Source: Intrasporangiaceae bacterium URHB0013 (GTDB lineage: Bacteria > Actinomycetota > Actinomycetes > Actinomycetales > Dermatophilaceae). Taken from it: 64,000 nt of DNA. The stretch is from the NCBI GenBank assembly GCA_000620545.1, contig JIBA01000014.1, positions 62,001 through 126,000 of the forward strand. The letters are read 5' to 3'. The translations under genes were made by a program, and so were the position numbers. Positions 26,512 to 35,619 of this stretch are shown here, one piece after another. Every line of letters begins with the position of its first letter. Position 1 is the stretch's first letter. The notes under the pieces were generated by a model, which had not been told where the DNA came from, ran no database searches, and saw only the letters and a list, made by a program, of their open reading frames with translations.

Positions 26512-27256
26512 GGTCGGCACGGCCGTCGAGGACGCTCGGGCCCTCGTCGCTCACTGGTTCCCCGAGGCGCGGGCGTCCTGGCTCGGTGGCAGCGTCGTGC
26601 TCGGCTCGGCGACGCCGGGCTCCGACCTCGACGTCACGGTGCTGCTGCCCGGTCCGCCAGCACCGTTCCGGGACGCACGGCGCTACCGGGGCTGGCCGGT
26701 CGAGCTCTTCGTGCACACGGAGACCTCCCTCGGCCACTACATGCGACGCGACGTGCGGGCCGGCCGTCCCACCATGGCGCGGCTGGTCGGACATTCGGTC
26801 GTGCTCTCGGACGCGGACGGCTCAGGTGCCCAGTGGCGCCAGACTGCCCAGATGCTGCTCGCTGCGGGGCCACCCGCGCTCACCGGTGACGAGCTCGCGT
26901 CCCTGCGGTATGCCGTCACCGACCTGCTCGACGACGTGACCCACGCGCACGACGCACACGAGCGACTCGTCGGCTCGGCCCTGCTGGCCGAGGAGTCGGC
27001 GCACCTGCTGCTGCACGGTGCCGGTCACTGGTGGGGTCGCGGCAAATGGGTGGCCCGCGAGCTGGCCGACCTGGATGAGCGCGACGGCACCAGCTGGCGT
27101 GGCCGGCACGAGCAGGCGCTCGTCACGGCAGCGGCGGGCGACGTGTCGCTCCTGCTGGCCTTCGCCGACGAGGTGCTCGCCCGCAACGGAGGCCCGCTCT
27201 TCGAGGGCCACCGGCTGGCCGGCATCGACCCGGGCAGCGATCAAGGGGTTCGCTGA
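26504..27256 (+). CDS. Nucleotidyltransferase-fold protein
   Basis: Pol-beta-type nucleotidyltransferase (250 aa). The GS loop and metal-binding Asp pair occur in GGSVVLGSATPGSDLDVTVLL (Asp41, Asp43). A helical C-terminal half holds HDAHERLVGSALLAEESAHLLLHGAGHWWGRGKW. Related proteins include aminoglycoside-type and MNT-type nucleotidyltransferases, but the acceptor here is unknown. Start is GTG 26504, inside the end of the preceding methyltransferase gene. Confidence 0.82.
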   Translation: MPEVGTAVEDARALVAHWFPEARASWLGGSVVLGSATPGSDLDVTVLLPGPPAPFRDARRYRGWPVELFVHTETSLGHYMRRDVRAGRPTMARLVGHSVVLSDADGSGAQWRQTAQMLLAAGPPALTGDELASLRYAVTDLLDDVTHAHDAHERLVGSALLAEESAHLLLHGAGHWWGRGKWVARELADLDERDGTSWRGRHEQALVTAAAGDVSLLLAFADEVLARNGGPLFEGHRLAGIDPGSDQGVR

Positions 27257-27440
27257 CGGCTCGTGTCGTCGGTGTCAGGCGGTCCGTCCTCGGCGCAGCC
27301 GGGCCACGCCTGCGCCGGCCTCGTCAGCTCGGGCGGACTGGCGCCGGGCGGTACGGGAGTGAACGCCACAGGAGCCCCTGACGTCGGTTCCAGGAGCGCC
27401 GCACCATGGTTCCCAACGAGTGGCGATCACCGGGAAACGG

Positions 27441-28292
27441 TCAGAGCGGGAAGTCCCCGTCGGCGACGAGGGCCGCGGGACCGGCGAGCTCGACCCGCTG
27501 GCCGGGCAGCGGCGTGACGGTCAGGCGCCCACCCGGCACGTCGACCGTCCACGGGCTGAGGTCTTCGACGCCGGACCAGAAGCGCGTCGCCAGAGCCGCC
27601 GCCGCAGCGCCCGTGCCGCACGACCGCGTCTCGCCCACACCTCGCTCGTGGACGCGCATCGCGATGTGGCCGGGTCCGACGGCCCGGACGAACTCCACGT
27701 TGGACCCGTCGGCGGGCTCCGGGTGCAGCTCGGGAGCCTCGCCGAGGTCGAGGTTGTCGAGCGAGATGCCCTCGGGGAGCATGACGACGGCGTGCGGGTT
27801 GCCGAGGTCGACCGTCAGGGCAGGCACGGGCTTGCCATGGCGCGGTCGTACCATGACGTCGAACCCGTCGCGGCGTGCGCCTTCCTCGTCGCCGAGGCGC
27901 CACGGACCGAGGTCGACGGCATACCCGTCCTCGAGCACGCGCACGGTCCTGACGCCGGCGCGAGTGGCGATGGTGAACGTCGACCCGAAGGCGAGGCCCT
28001 CTCGACGGAGGTACTCGGCGAAGACGCGCGTGCCGTTGCCGCACATCTCGGCGAGCGAGCCGTCGGCGTTGCGGTAGTCCATGAACCACTCGGCCTGTCG
28101 CGACTGGTTGCGCACCGCCTCGTCCGTGGCGTGCGCGGTGCGCACGACGCGAATGACGCCGTCGGCCCCGAGACCGGCGTGCCGGTCGGCGATGCGCTGC
28201 ACCTGGGCGGGGGTGAGCTCGAGTGAGCCCTCGAGGTCCGGGACGAGGACGAAGTCGTTCTCGGTGCCGTGGCCCTTGGTGAAGCGAGTCAT
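27441..28292 (-). CDS. dapF: Diaminopimelate epimerase
   Basis: PLP-independent racemase converting LL- to meso-diaminopimelate for lysine and peptidoglycan. It has 283 aa. The two catalytic cysteines are Cys84 in MCGNGTR and Cys225 in RSCGTGAA. The opening TKGHGTENDFV is typical. Start is ATG 28292, 1 nt after the miaA stop, so miaA and dapF form one transcript. The usual actinobacterial miaB-miaA-dapF order is seen here, with def inserted. Upstream open frame belongs to miaA in another frame. Confidence 0.97.
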   Translation of the reverse strand: MTRFTKGHGTENDFVLVPDLEGSLELTPAQVQRIADRHAGLGADGVIRVVRTAHATDEAVRNQSRQAEWFMDYRNADGSLAEMCGNGTRVFAEYLRREGLAFGSTFTIATRAGVRTVRVLEDGYAVDLGPWRLGDEEGARRDGFDVMVRPRHGKPVPALTVDLGNPHAVVMLPEGISLDNLDLGEAPELHPEPADGSNVEFVRAVGPGHIAMRVHERGVGETRSCGTGAAAAALATRFWSGVEDLSPWTVDVPGGRLTVTPLPGQRVELAGPAALVADGDFPL

Positions 28293-28293
28293 G

Positions 28294-29259
28294 TCAGGCA
28301 TTCTCCGGCATGCCGGACCGCGCTCGCGCATCCGCCTCACGAACCGCCGCGAGCGCCCGGTGGAGCAGGTCGGGGGCAGCCGCATCGAGCCAGCCGATGC
28401 GGTGGTCCGGACGGAACCACGACTCCTGCCGCCTGGCGTAACGGCGCGTGGCCTGCGCAGTGTCGTTCCGTGCCGCGGCCTCGTCGAGCGCGCCGTCGAC
28501 GACGGCGATGGCCTGGCTGTAGCCGATGGCCCGGCTCGCGGTGACGCCGTCACGCAGGCCGTGGGCGAGCAGGGTCTCGGTCTCGCGGCGCAACCCGTCC
28601 TCCCACATGCGTCGGACGCGCCGGTCGATGCGCTCGACGAGAGCGTCACGGTCGAGGCGAAGCCCCAGGACCACTGCCGGAGAGACGAACTCACGTGTGG
28701 GCATGGACGCGCTGAAGGGACGGCCGGTGAGCTCCATGACCTCCAGGGCGCGGATGACGCGCCGGCGGTTGCCGGGCAGGATCGTGCCGCCCGCCCGGGG
28801 GTCCAGCGTGAGCAGACGCGCGTGCATCGCGTCACCACCGACCTCCTCGGCCTCCGCCTCGAGACGCGCGCGCACCCGCGCGTCGGTCGGCGGAATCTCG
28901 AGCCGGTCGAGTGCTGCGCGCACGTAGAGCCCGGAACCACCGATGAGGATCGGACGGTTGCCGCGACCACGGATGGAGGCGATGTCGTCGCGCGCCGCGG
29001 CCTGGTAGCCGGCGACGCTTGCCTCCTCGGTCACGTCGAGCACGTCGAGCTGGTGGTGCGCGATGCCGCGGCGCTCGGCGACCGGAAGCTTGGCCGTGCC
29101 GATGTCCATGCCACGGTAGAACTGCATGGCGTCGGCGTTGACGATCTCTCCGCCGAGTCGCTCGGCGAGGTCGAGGGCGAGGTCCGACTTGCCGGTGGCC
29201 GTCGGGCCGACGACCGCGACGATCGGATCGCCGTCCGGCAGCCCGGTCCCCGGCGTCAT
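28294..29259 (-). CDS. miaA: tRNA dimethylallyltransferase
   Basis: Transfers the dimethylallyl group to N6 of A37 in tRNAs reading UNN codons; MiaB then methylthiolates it. The protein (321 aa) has P-loop GPTATGKS at 18-25, the DAMQFYRGMDIGTAK segment and IGGSGLYVRA. Start is ATG 29259. A longer frame upstream runs through def in another frame and is rejected. Order on this strand is miaB, def, miaA, dapF with short gaps (42, 49 and 1 bp). Confidence 0.96.
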   Translation of the reverse strand: MTPGTGLPDGDPIVAVVGPTATGKSDLALDLAERLGGEIVNADAMQFYRGMDIGTAKLPVAERRGIAHHQLDVLDVTEEASVAGYQAAARDDIASIRGRGNRPILIGGSGLYVRAALDRLEIPPTDARVRARLEAEAEEVGGDAMHARLLTLDPRAGGTILPGNRRRVIRALEVMELTGRPFSASMPTREFVSPAVVLGLRLDRDALVERIDRRVRRMWEDGLRRETETLLAHGLRDGVTASRAIGYSQAIAVVDGALDEAAARNDTAQATRRYARRQESWFRPDHRIGWLDAAAPDLLHRALAAVREADARARSGMPENA

Positions 29260-29308
29260 CGCCCGACCGGACGAGTGGAGGTCTTGGACGTCACGAGGGT
29301 GCGCGAGC

Positions 29309-29923
29309 TCAGCCGATGAGCTCGTCGGCGTGCTCGTCGATGCCGTCCTCGTCGTGACCGAACGGGTCCCGGTCGACACCGGGGTGCCAGGAGTTTCCGG
29401 GCTTGCCCCAGCCGTTGCGCCTGACGGCCTTGCGGGCCTTCTTCGACTGACGCTCGTCGAGGCGGTCGACGTAGAGGGTGCCGTTGAGGTGGTCGTACTC
29501 GTGCTGCATGCACCGGGCGAACCAGCCGGTCGCGTCGAACTCGACGCGGTTGCCGTCGAGGTCGAAGCCGATGACGTGGGCCCGGTTGGCGCGCTTGAGG
29601 GGGAAGGCCTCACCGGGCACCGAGAGGCAGCCCTCGGTCTCCTCGTCGGGGTTCGGGCGCTCCTGGGGGATCTTCGAGGTGGTGACGGTGGGGTTGATGA
29701 CGTGCCCCTGCTCGGGCACGCCGTCCTCATTGTCCATCTTCCAGATGAAGACCCGGAGCCCGACCCCGACCTGAGGGGCAGCCAGGCCGACGCCGTTCGC
29801 GGCGACGTTGGTCTCGTACATGTCCTCCACGAGGGTGCGGAGCTCGTCGTCGAAGTCCGTGACGAGGGCCGCGGCCCGGTGCAGGACGGGCTCACCGGTG
29901 ATGACGATGGGGCGCACACTCAT
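29309..29923 (-). CDS. def: Peptide deformylase
   Basis: Metalloenzyme removing the N-formyl group from nascent proteins (204 aa). All three motifs are present: GVGLAAPQ (44-51), EGCLSVPG (metal ligand Cys99) and QHEYDHLNG (ligands His141 and His145). The C-terminus carries about 35 extra residues, acidic and His-containing. Start at ATG 29923 is preferred over the ATG four codons upstream. It sits between miaB and miaA, an unusual insertion into the mia-dapF run. Confidence 0.97.
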   Translation of the reverse strand: MSVRPIVITGEPVLHRAAALVTDFDDELRTLVEDMYETNVAANGVGLAAPQVGVGLRVFIWKMDNEDGVPEQGHVINPTVTTSKIPQERPNPDEETEGCLSVPGEAFPLKRANRAHVIGFDLDGNRVEFDATGWFARCMQHEYDHLNGTLYVDRLDERQSKKARKAVRRNGWGKPGNSWHPGVDRDPFGHDEDGIDEHADELIG

Positions 29924-29965
29924 GCGCCAAGTCAAGCACGAGGGGTTGCGCTGGCCCGAATCGGC

Positions 29966-31552
29966 TCAGACCACAGAGCAGCCCGGCGCCGCAGCGGCCG
30001 TGACCGGCCTCCCGATGGATGGCATGCCGAGGCTGACAGCCGGCTTGCCGGTCCCCTGGGGTGCCTCCTGGAGCGCGGCCCAGGCGTCACCGCCCGGCGT
30101 GCGCCGCACGGCATACGTCCCCCCGTCGACCCCCGAGTCGGCGACGAGGTGGTGGGGCGCGCCGTACGTGACCTGCACCGTGACCATGTCGCCGGGCCTG
30201 GGCACCTCGGCCCCCTCGGGGACGGCGAAGTGGACGAGCCGGTTGTCACGGGCCCGACCCGACAGGCGCTTGGTCTCGAGGTCCTTGCGGCCCTCGGACG
30301 GCGCGACGAGCACCTCGACCTCGTGACCCTCGACGGCGCGGTTGCCGGCCCAGCTGACCTCCTCCTGGAGGGCGATGAGGCGCTCGAAGCGCTCCTGCAC
30401 GACCGCCTTGGGGACCTGGTGCTCCATCGTGGCCGCCGGCGTGCCGGGGCGGATGGAGTACTGGAACGTGAAGGCGCTGGAGAAGCGGGACTCGCGCACG
30501 ACGTCGAGCGTGCCCTGGAAGTCCTCCTCGGTCTCGCCGGGGAAGCCGACGATGATGTCGGTCGTGATCGCGGCGTCGGGGATGTGCCGACGGACGTTCT
30601 CGATGATGCCCAGGAACTTCGCGCTGCGGTAGGAGCGACGCATGTCCTTGAGCACCTTGTCCGAGCCGGACTGGAGCGGCATGTGCAGGCTCGGCATGAC
30701 GTTGGGGGTCTCGGCCATCGCGAGGATGACGTCCTCGGTGAACGCGGCGGGGTGGGGGCTGGTGAAGCGCACGCGCTCGAGTCCGTCGATGTCGCCGCAG
30801 GCCCGGAGCAGCTTGCCGAAGGCGAGCCGGTCGCCGAACTCCACGCCGTAGGTGTTGACGTTCTGCCCCAGCAACGTGACCTCGACGACGCCCTGAGACA
30901 CGAGGGCCTCGATCTCGGCGAGGATCTCACCGGGACGACGGTCCTGCTCCTTGCCGCGCAGGCTCGGCACGATGCAGAAGGTGCACGTGTTGTTGCACCC
31001 GACGGAGATGGACACCCACCCGCTGTAGGCGGAGTCGCGGCGCGTCGGGAGCGTCGAGGGGAAGACCTCGAGGCTCTCGAGGATCTCGACCTCGGCACGT
31101 TTGTTGTGGGCCGCGCGGTCGAGCAGGGCCGGCAGCGAGCCGATGTTGTGCGTGCCGAAGACGACGTCCACCCACGGTGCACGTTGGACGATGGCGCCGC
31201 GGTCCTTCTGGGCCATGCAGCCGCCGACGGCGATCTGCATGTCGGGGTTCTGCAGCTTCGCCGGACGCAGCTGGCCGAGGTTGCCGTACAGCTTGTTGTC
31301 GGCGTTCTCACGCACGGCGCACGTGTTGAACACGACGACGTCGGCGACCTCGGGCCGCTCCCCCGCCGGGAGGCTGGCGAGGTCGACGTAGCCGGCAGTC
31401 TCGAGGAGGCCGGCCAGACGTTCGCTGTCGTGGACGTTCATCTGGCACCCGTGGGTGCGCACGTCATAGGTCCGGGGCGAGCCGGTCGCCCCCATCGGCG
31501 CGAGCGCGCTCGACGTGGTGGGCTCGGTGGTGGCGAAGTTCTGCGTTGTCAT
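29966..31552 (-). CDS. miaB: tRNA-2-methylthio-N6-dimethylallyladenosine synthase MiaB
   Basis: Radical SAM methylthiotransferase acting on i6A37. The protein (528 aa) has an N-terminal UPF0004 domain with cluster cysteines Cys36 (HGCQMN), Cys78 (NTCAV) and Cys112 (GGCMA). The radical SAM motif has Cys186, Cys190 and Cys193 (GCNNTCTFC), and a C-terminal TRAM domain is present. Start ATG 31552 gives the normal N-terminus. The 70-residue C-terminal extension beyond TRAM is low-complexity. It heads the miaB-def-miaA-dapF run. Confidence 0.96.
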   Translation of the reverse strand: MTTQNFATTEPTTSSALAPMGATGSPRTYDVRTHGCQMNVHDSERLAGLLETAGYVDLASLPAGERPEVADVVVFNTCAVRENADNKLYGNLGQLRPAKLQNPDMQIAVGGCMAQKDRGAIVQRAPWVDVVFGTHNIGSLPALLDRAAHNKRAEVEILESLEVFPSTLPTRRDSAYSGWVSISVGCNNTCTFCIVPSLRGKEQDRRPGEILAEIEALVSQGVVEVTLLGQNVNTYGVEFGDRLAFGKLLRACGDIDGLERVRFTSPHPAAFTEDVILAMAETPNVMPSLHMPLQSGSDKVLKDMRRSYRSAKFLGIIENVRRHIPDAAITTDIIVGFPGETEEDFQGTLDVVRESRFSSAFTFQYSIRPGTPAATMEHQVPKAVVQERFERLIALQEEVSWAGNRAVEGHEVEVLVAPSEGRKDLETKRLSGRARDNRLVHFAVPEGAEVPRPGDMVTVQVTYGAPHHLVADSGVDGGTYAVRRTPGGDAWAALQEAPQGTGKPAVSLGMPSIGRPVTAAAAPGCSVV

Positions 31553-31680
31553 GGCACCGACAAGGGTACGTCGTGCGGCGAGCGGCGGCCGCCGTGCTCC
31601 GGTCGGGACCTGACCCAGCCCGGATCCCGACTGGCGAGCGGCGGGAATAGGACAAACCATGGCTCGGTTGATGCCAGTGC

Positions 31681-31729
31681 TTGACAGTTCAACAACTTAG
31701 GGGCATCATAGTTGTTGAAGATTCAATAA
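31681..31729 (+). promoter_or_regulatory. YceI promoter with two palindromic (MarR-like) operators
   Basis: TTGACA (31681-31686), a 17-nt spacer and CATCAT (31704-31709) form a sigma70-type promoter. It is overlaid by inverted repeats. TTCAACAACT (31688-31697) pairs with AGTTGTTGAA (31710-31719). A second near-palindrome covers 31712-31729, centred on TTGAA-GA-TTCAA. The AT-rich block stands out from the surrounding high-GC DNA. The layout matches operators of MarR-type repressors, but the regulator is not encoded nearby. Confidence 0.75.
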
Positions 31730-31748
31730 CTACTCCAAAGGACACACC

Positions 31749-32354
31749 ATGGGCCTGTTCAACCGCACCAAGAACGACACCGTCTCCGAGACCCCCTCGG
31801 TCGCCGTCGAGAACATCTCGGGCGACTACACCCTCGACCCGAGCCACACGCGCATCGGCTTCTCCGCCCGTCACGCGATGGTGACGAAGGTCCGCGGCCA
31901 CTTCGACGAGTTCGAGGGCTCTGCCCACGTCGACACCGTGACGCCGTCCAACTCCTCGGTCACCGTCACGATCCAGGCCGCGAGCGTCACCACGGGCAAC
32001 GAGCAGCGCGACGGTCACCTCAAGACGCCGGACTTCTTCGACGTCGCCAACTACCCGCAGATCACGTTCGTCTCCACGAACGTCGAGCGCGACGGCGGCG
32101 AGTGGGACATCACCGGCGACCTGACCATCAACGGCGTCACCAAGTCCGTCACGATCCCCTTCGAGGAGACCGGCTCGGCCAAGGACCCGTTCGGCAACAC
32201 CCGCGTCGGCTTCGAGGGCGAGATCACCCTCGACCGCACCGAGTGGAACCTCTCCTTCAACGCGGCCCTCGAGACCGGTGGCGTCCTCGTGAGCGAGAAG
32301 GTCAAGCTCGAGTTCGACGTCTCGGCGATCGCCAACGTGCCCGCCGAGGTCTGA
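31749..32354 (+). CDS. YceI-family lipocalin-like protein
   Basis: YceI proteins bind polyisoprenoid-type lipids in a beta-barrel. This protein (201 aa) has the characteristic YTLDPSHTRIGFSARHAMVTKVRGHF start, GNEQRDGHLKTPDFFDVANYPQITF, and the closing FNAALETGGVLVSEKVKLEFDVSAI. It has no signal peptide, unlike E. coli YceI, so it should be cytoplasmic. An AAAGGA ribosome site precedes ATG 31749. It is a single gene under a strong, operator-covered promoter and ends at a hairpin terminator. Confidence 0.93.
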   Translation: MGLFNRTKNDTVSETPSVAVENISGDYTLDPSHTRIGFSARHAMVTKVRGHFDEFEGSAHVDTVTPSNSSVTVTIQAASVTTGNEQRDGHLKTPDFFDVANYPQITFVSTNVERDGGEWDITGDLTINGVTKSVTIPFEETGSAKDPFGNTRVGFEGEITLDRTEWNLSFNAALETGGVLVSEKVKLEFDVSAIANVPAEV

Positions 32355-32380
32355 GCAGCACCGCACGACAGCACACCCCA

Positions 32381-32410
32381 GGGGGTGAGGACCGCATGGT
32401 CCTCACCCCC
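32381..32410. terminator. Hairpin terminator
   Basis: Perfect 13-bp stem GGGGGTGAGGACC / GGTCCTCACCCCC, loop GCAT, lying between convergent yceI (+) and recX (-). Confidence 0.85.
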
Positions 32411-32455
32411 TCGCGGCATCCCGCCCCGCAGATTCGAGCCGCACGGGCATCGATG

Positions 32456-33394
32456 TCAGTCGCGTCGGTGCTCGGGCAGTCCGTCGACCTGCTCACGGAT
32501 GATCGGCCACGCGACCTCGCCCGAGTAGCCCTTGCGGGCCAGCAAGCCGGCGAGACGTCGGGTCTGGACGTCGGGAGTCAGGCCGCGCATGGAGCGCAGC
32601 TTCTTGGCCACGAGCTGCTCGGCCCGCAGCCTTTCGTCGCCGGCACCGACCTGGCCGAGCGCCTCGTCGGCGACCTCCTGGTCGATGCCCTGCTTGCGCA
32701 GCTCGTGGGCGAGGGCGCGCCGCGCCAGGCCCTTGTCCGACTGCTTCGAGCGGACGAGCATCTGGGCGTAGGCCTCGTCGTCGATGAGGCCGACCTCGGT
32801 CAGACGGTCGAGCACCTTCGCCGCCACGTCGTCCTCGCAGCCGCGCTGACGCAGCTTCTTCTCGAGCTGGAAGCGGCTGCGTGGTGCCATGCTCAGCTGC
32901 CGGAGCACGATCGCCCGGGCCACCGACTCGGCGTCGGCCTCCGGGACCGCCGTCTCGGAGTCCTCCGGTGGCGGCGCCCAGTCGGGGCGCTCCCCCGCGT
33001 CGTTCGACCCCCACCCCGAGCGCGGCCTGGTGCGCTCGCGTCCGCCCCGGCGGGAGCCGGCCGACCGGCCAGCCTTCGCTGACCGGTCCGACTGTGCCGA
33101 GTGTGCCGCCCTCGACGGACGATCGTTCGCGGACGGCAGGGACCATGGCACCGGGGACCGGATGGCCCCTGCCTCGGACGCCGGCGCCTCCCCGGGGATG
33201 GTCGTGGGAAAGGCATCCGTCGCCGTGCTCGCCCACGGCGGCGGCTCCGACGGCGTCCGCTCGTCCGCCTGCCCGCCGGGCTGCGCGACCGAGGAGCCGC
33301 CGGACCGCACCCCGGCAGCACCCTCGGCCTCAGCCAGGGCGGCCGCGGCGCGAGCCAGACGGTCCTGCGCGGTCTCCTGTTCGGAGAGACCCAT
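32456..33394 (-). CDS. recX: RecA regulator RecX with long N-terminal extension
   Basis: Inhibits RecA filament growth. Residues about 155-312 form the RecX three-helix repeats: AIVLRQLSMAPRSRFQLEKKLRQRGCEDDVAAKVLDRL, then GLIDDEAYAQMLVRSKQSDKGLARRALAHELRKQGI. The first 150 residues are Ser/Pro/Arg-rich and probably disordered, about doubling the usual length. The start follows the recA stop by 2 nt. The pair is a recA-recX operon, consistent with SOS control through the box upstream of recA. Confidence 0.93.
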   Translation of the reverse strand: MGLSEQETAQDRLARAAAALAEAEGAAGVRSGGSSVAQPGGQADERTPSEPPPWASTATDAFPTTIPGEAPASEAGAIRSPVPWSLPSANDRPSRAAHSAQSDRSAKAGRSAGSRRGGRERTRPRSGWGSNDAGERPDWAPPPEDSETAVPEADAESVARAIVLRQLSMAPRSRFQLEKKLRQRGCEDDVAAKVLDRLTEVGLIDDEAYAQMLVRSKQSDKGLARRALAHELRKQGIDQEVADEALGQVGAGDERLRAEQLVAKKLRSMRGLTPDVQTRRLAGLLARKGYSGEVAWPIIREQVDGLPEHRRD

Positions 33395-33396
33395 GA

Positions 33397-34446
33397 TCAG
33401 AAGTCGACGGGCACGTCCGAGACCTCGGCGGGCTGGTCGACGCGCGGCCCGACACCGAGCTTCTCCTTGACCTTCTTCTCGATCTCGTCGGCAAGGTCCG
33501 GGTTGTCCTTGAGGAAGTTGCGGGCGTTCTCCTTGCCCTGGCCGAGCTGGTCGCCCTCGTAGGTGTACCAGGCACCGGCCTTGCGGACGAAGCCGTGCTC
33601 GACACCCATGTCGATGAGGCCACCCTCACGCGAGATGCCGTGGCCGTAGAGGATGTCGAACTCGGCCTGCTTGAACGGCGGCGAGACCTTGTTCTTGACG
33701 ACCTTGACGCGGGTGCGGTTGCCGACGGGCTCGGTGCCGTCCTTGAGGGTCTCGATGCGACGCACGTCGAGGCGGACCGAGGCGTAGAACTTCAGGGCCT
33801 TGCCACCGGTCGTCGTCTCCGGCGAGCCGAACATGACGCCGATCTTCTCGCGGAGCTGGTTGATGAAGATCGCGGTGGTGCCGGTGTTGTTGAGGGCACC
33901 GGTCAGCTTGCGCAGCGCCTGGCTCATGAGTCGCGCCTGCAGGCCGACGTGGCTGTCACCCATCTCACCCTCGATCTCGGCCCGCGGCACGAGGGCCGCC
34001 ACCGAGTCGATGACGATGATGTCGATGGCTCCGGACCGGATCAGCATGTCGGCGATCTCGAGCGCCTGCTCACCGGTGTCGGGCTGCGACACGAGCAACG
34101 CGTCCGTGTCCACACCGAGCTTCTTCGCGTACTCCGGGTCGAGGGCGTGCTCCGCGTCGATGAATGCCGCGATCCCGCCCGCCTTCTGTGCGTTGGCGAC
34201 CGCGTGGAGGGCGACCGTCGTCTTGCCCGAGGACTCCGGGCCGTAGATCTCGACGACGCGGCCGCGCGGCAGGCCGCCGATGCCGAGGGCGACGTCGAGG
34301 GCGATCGACCCGGTGGGGATCACCTCGATCGGAGGGCGGACGTCGTCGCCGAGGCGCATCACCGCGCCCTTGCCGTAGCTCTTCTCGATCTGTCCCATCA
34401 CCGAGGAGAGGGCCTTGTCCTTGTCCTTTTCCTGCACCGAAGCCAT
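33397..34446 (-). CDS. recA: Recombinase RecA
   Basis: Strand-exchange ATPase and LexA co-protease (349 aa). Walker A is GPESSGKT; the DNA-binding loops and [34 protein letters not shown] are conserved. Start: ATG 34446, with AGGTGA 5 nt upstream. An in-frame GTG three codons earlier overlaps that ribosome site and is rejected. The 220-bp gap upstream holds an SOS box. It is directly followed by recX. Confidence 0.98.
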   Translation of the reverse strand: MASVQEKDKDKALSSVMGQIEKSYGKGAVMRLGDDVRPPIEVIPTGSIALDVALGIGGLPRGRVVEIYGPESSGKTTVALHAVANAQKAGGIAAFIDAEHALDPEYAKKLGVDTDALLVSQPDTGEQALEIADMLIRSGAIDIIVIDSVAALVPRAEIEGEMGDSHVGLQARLMSQALRKLTGALNNTGTTAIFINQLREKIGVMFGSPETTTGGKALKFYASVRLDVRRIETLKDGTEPVGNRTRVKVVKNKVSPPFKQAEFDILYGHGISREGGLIDMGVEHGFVRKAGAWYTYEGDQLGQGKENARNFLKDNPDLADEIEKKVKEKLGVGPRVDQPAEVSDVPVDF

Positions 34447-34624
34447 GTCGGTCACCTATCTGCCGTCTGCGTTGCGGTCGTCTACCTTCGACCCGGGCCA
34501 CGGCCTCGTTCTGTGAGGTCCGCTGTCGGATCAGACGCTAGGTGCCGGCGCCGACATCGGGTGGGACCACGAGACGGCCTGTGGACGATGCGGGTGGTGG
34601 CGCAGGACCTGTGGAGAACATTAC

Positions 34625-34638
34625 CGAACAGGTGTTCG
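34625..34638. promoter_or_regulatory. SOS (LexA) box upstream of recA
   Basis: CGAACAGGTGTTCG matches the actinobacterial/Bacillus-type LexA consensus CGAAC-N4-GTTCG exactly in both arms. It lies 179 bp upstream of the recA start and 29 bp downstream of the macrodomain gene end, implying a long recA leader. Confidence 0.85.
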
Positions 34639-34666
34639 AAGTCTGGACGACACGCCGGTCACGCCC

Positions 34667-35215
34667 TCAGCTGGTCGCGCCGAGCTCCTTGACCGCCCGG
34701 TCGAAGGCGGCGTACGCCTCCTCCGAGAAGAGCCAGAACCTCGCCTCGCGCACCCGGACGTGCAGCGTCAGTGCGGCCGCCAGCGCCTCGACCGCTACCC
34801 GCGCAGCAGCGTCGAGCGGGTAGCCGTAGACCCCGCACGAGATGGCCGGAAAGGCGAGCACCCCGCAGCCTGCAGCGGCACCGACCTCGACGGAGCGGCG
34901 GTAGCAGCTCTCGAGCAACCGTGCCTCCCCGTGCCCTCCCCCGCGCCACACCGGACCGACCGTGTGGATGACGTGCTGCACCGGCAGGCGACCGGCGCCG
35001 GTGATCTTCGCGTCGCCCGTGTCGCACCCTCCGAGGAGCCGGCACTCGGCGAGCAGGGCGGGCCCGGCCGCCCGATGGATGGCCCCGTCGACGCCGCCAC
35101 CCCCCAGCAAGGACCGGTTCGCGGCGTTGACGATCGCGTCAGCCGAGGCCTCGGTCGTGATGTCACCACGCCGCAAGGCGATCCGCGACAGACCGGGCTC
35201 GAACCGGGGCGGCAT
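34667..35215 (-). CDS. Macrodomain protein (MacroD-type ADP-ribosyl hydrolase)
   Basis: Macrodomain of 182 aa with the MacroD signature: [35 protein letters not shown] (Asn33, Asp43), [14 protein letters not shown], and [13 protein letters not shown]. Family members hydrolyse O-acetyl-ADP-ribose or remove mono-ADP-ribose from proteins or DNA. The start codon overlaps the stop of the DUF3046 gene (TGATG), so the two are coupled. It lies just upstream of the SOS box of recA. Confidence 0.93.
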   Translation of the reverse strand: MPPRFEPGLSRIALRRGDITTEASADAIVNAANRSLLGGGGVDGAIHRAAGPALLAECRLLGGCDTGDAKITGAGRLPVQHVIHTVGPVWRGGGHGEARLLESCYRRSVEVGAAAGCGVLAFPAISCGVYGYPLDAAARVAVEALAAALTLHVRVREARFWLFSEEAYAAFDRAVKELGATS

Positions 35216-35463
35216 CAGCGGCCAGCCTGACCGCCTTGGGCCCCCCGGGCGACGCGAGTGTCACGGCCCAGTCGACGCTCCGGCGGGACGTCCATGTCGG
35301 TGCACAGCGCCTCCCAGACGGCACGTGGGGGCTCACCGTCGGCAAGGGCCTGCACCACGGTGCGGTTGCCGAGCGCACCCAGCACGTGGTCACGGGCCAG
35401 CGACCCGGCATACGCCGCGCCGAACTCATCGTCCATCAAGGTCCAGAAGTGGCTGATCCGCAC
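35215..35463 (-). CDS. DUF3046 protein
   Basis: Small conserved actinobacterial protein of unknown function (82 aa): [19 protein letters not shown], then [32 protein letters not shown]. Members are typically encoded next to recA. Start is GTG 35463, 6 nt after CACACT, or the adjacent GTG 35466; a long upstream open frame antisense to the DUF3352 gene is rejected. Overlaps the macrodomain gene by 1 nt. Confidence 0.86.
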   Translation of the reverse strand: MRISHFWTLMDDEFGAAYAGSLARDHVLGALGNRTVVQALADGEPPRAVWEALCTDMDVPPERRLGRDTRVARGAQGGQAGR

Positions 35464-35619
35464 CACAGCAGTGTGCCACCCGCGGCACCGGAACCGGTCC
35501 GCGCGAATCCGGCGTCGGAGCGTTACCGCAACCGCCCGCGAAGGTCCCGGGCTGCCGGTATCGTCCACTCGTCCCGCGCGCCGCCGCAGGGCACACCAAC
35601 TCTTCAGGGGGAGCAGACC

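Noticed and set aside
27257-27440. Small gene between the nucleotidyltransferase and dapF
   Set aside because: Only short frames of shadow composition; no ribosome site or family resemblance. Nothing recognisable in this gap.
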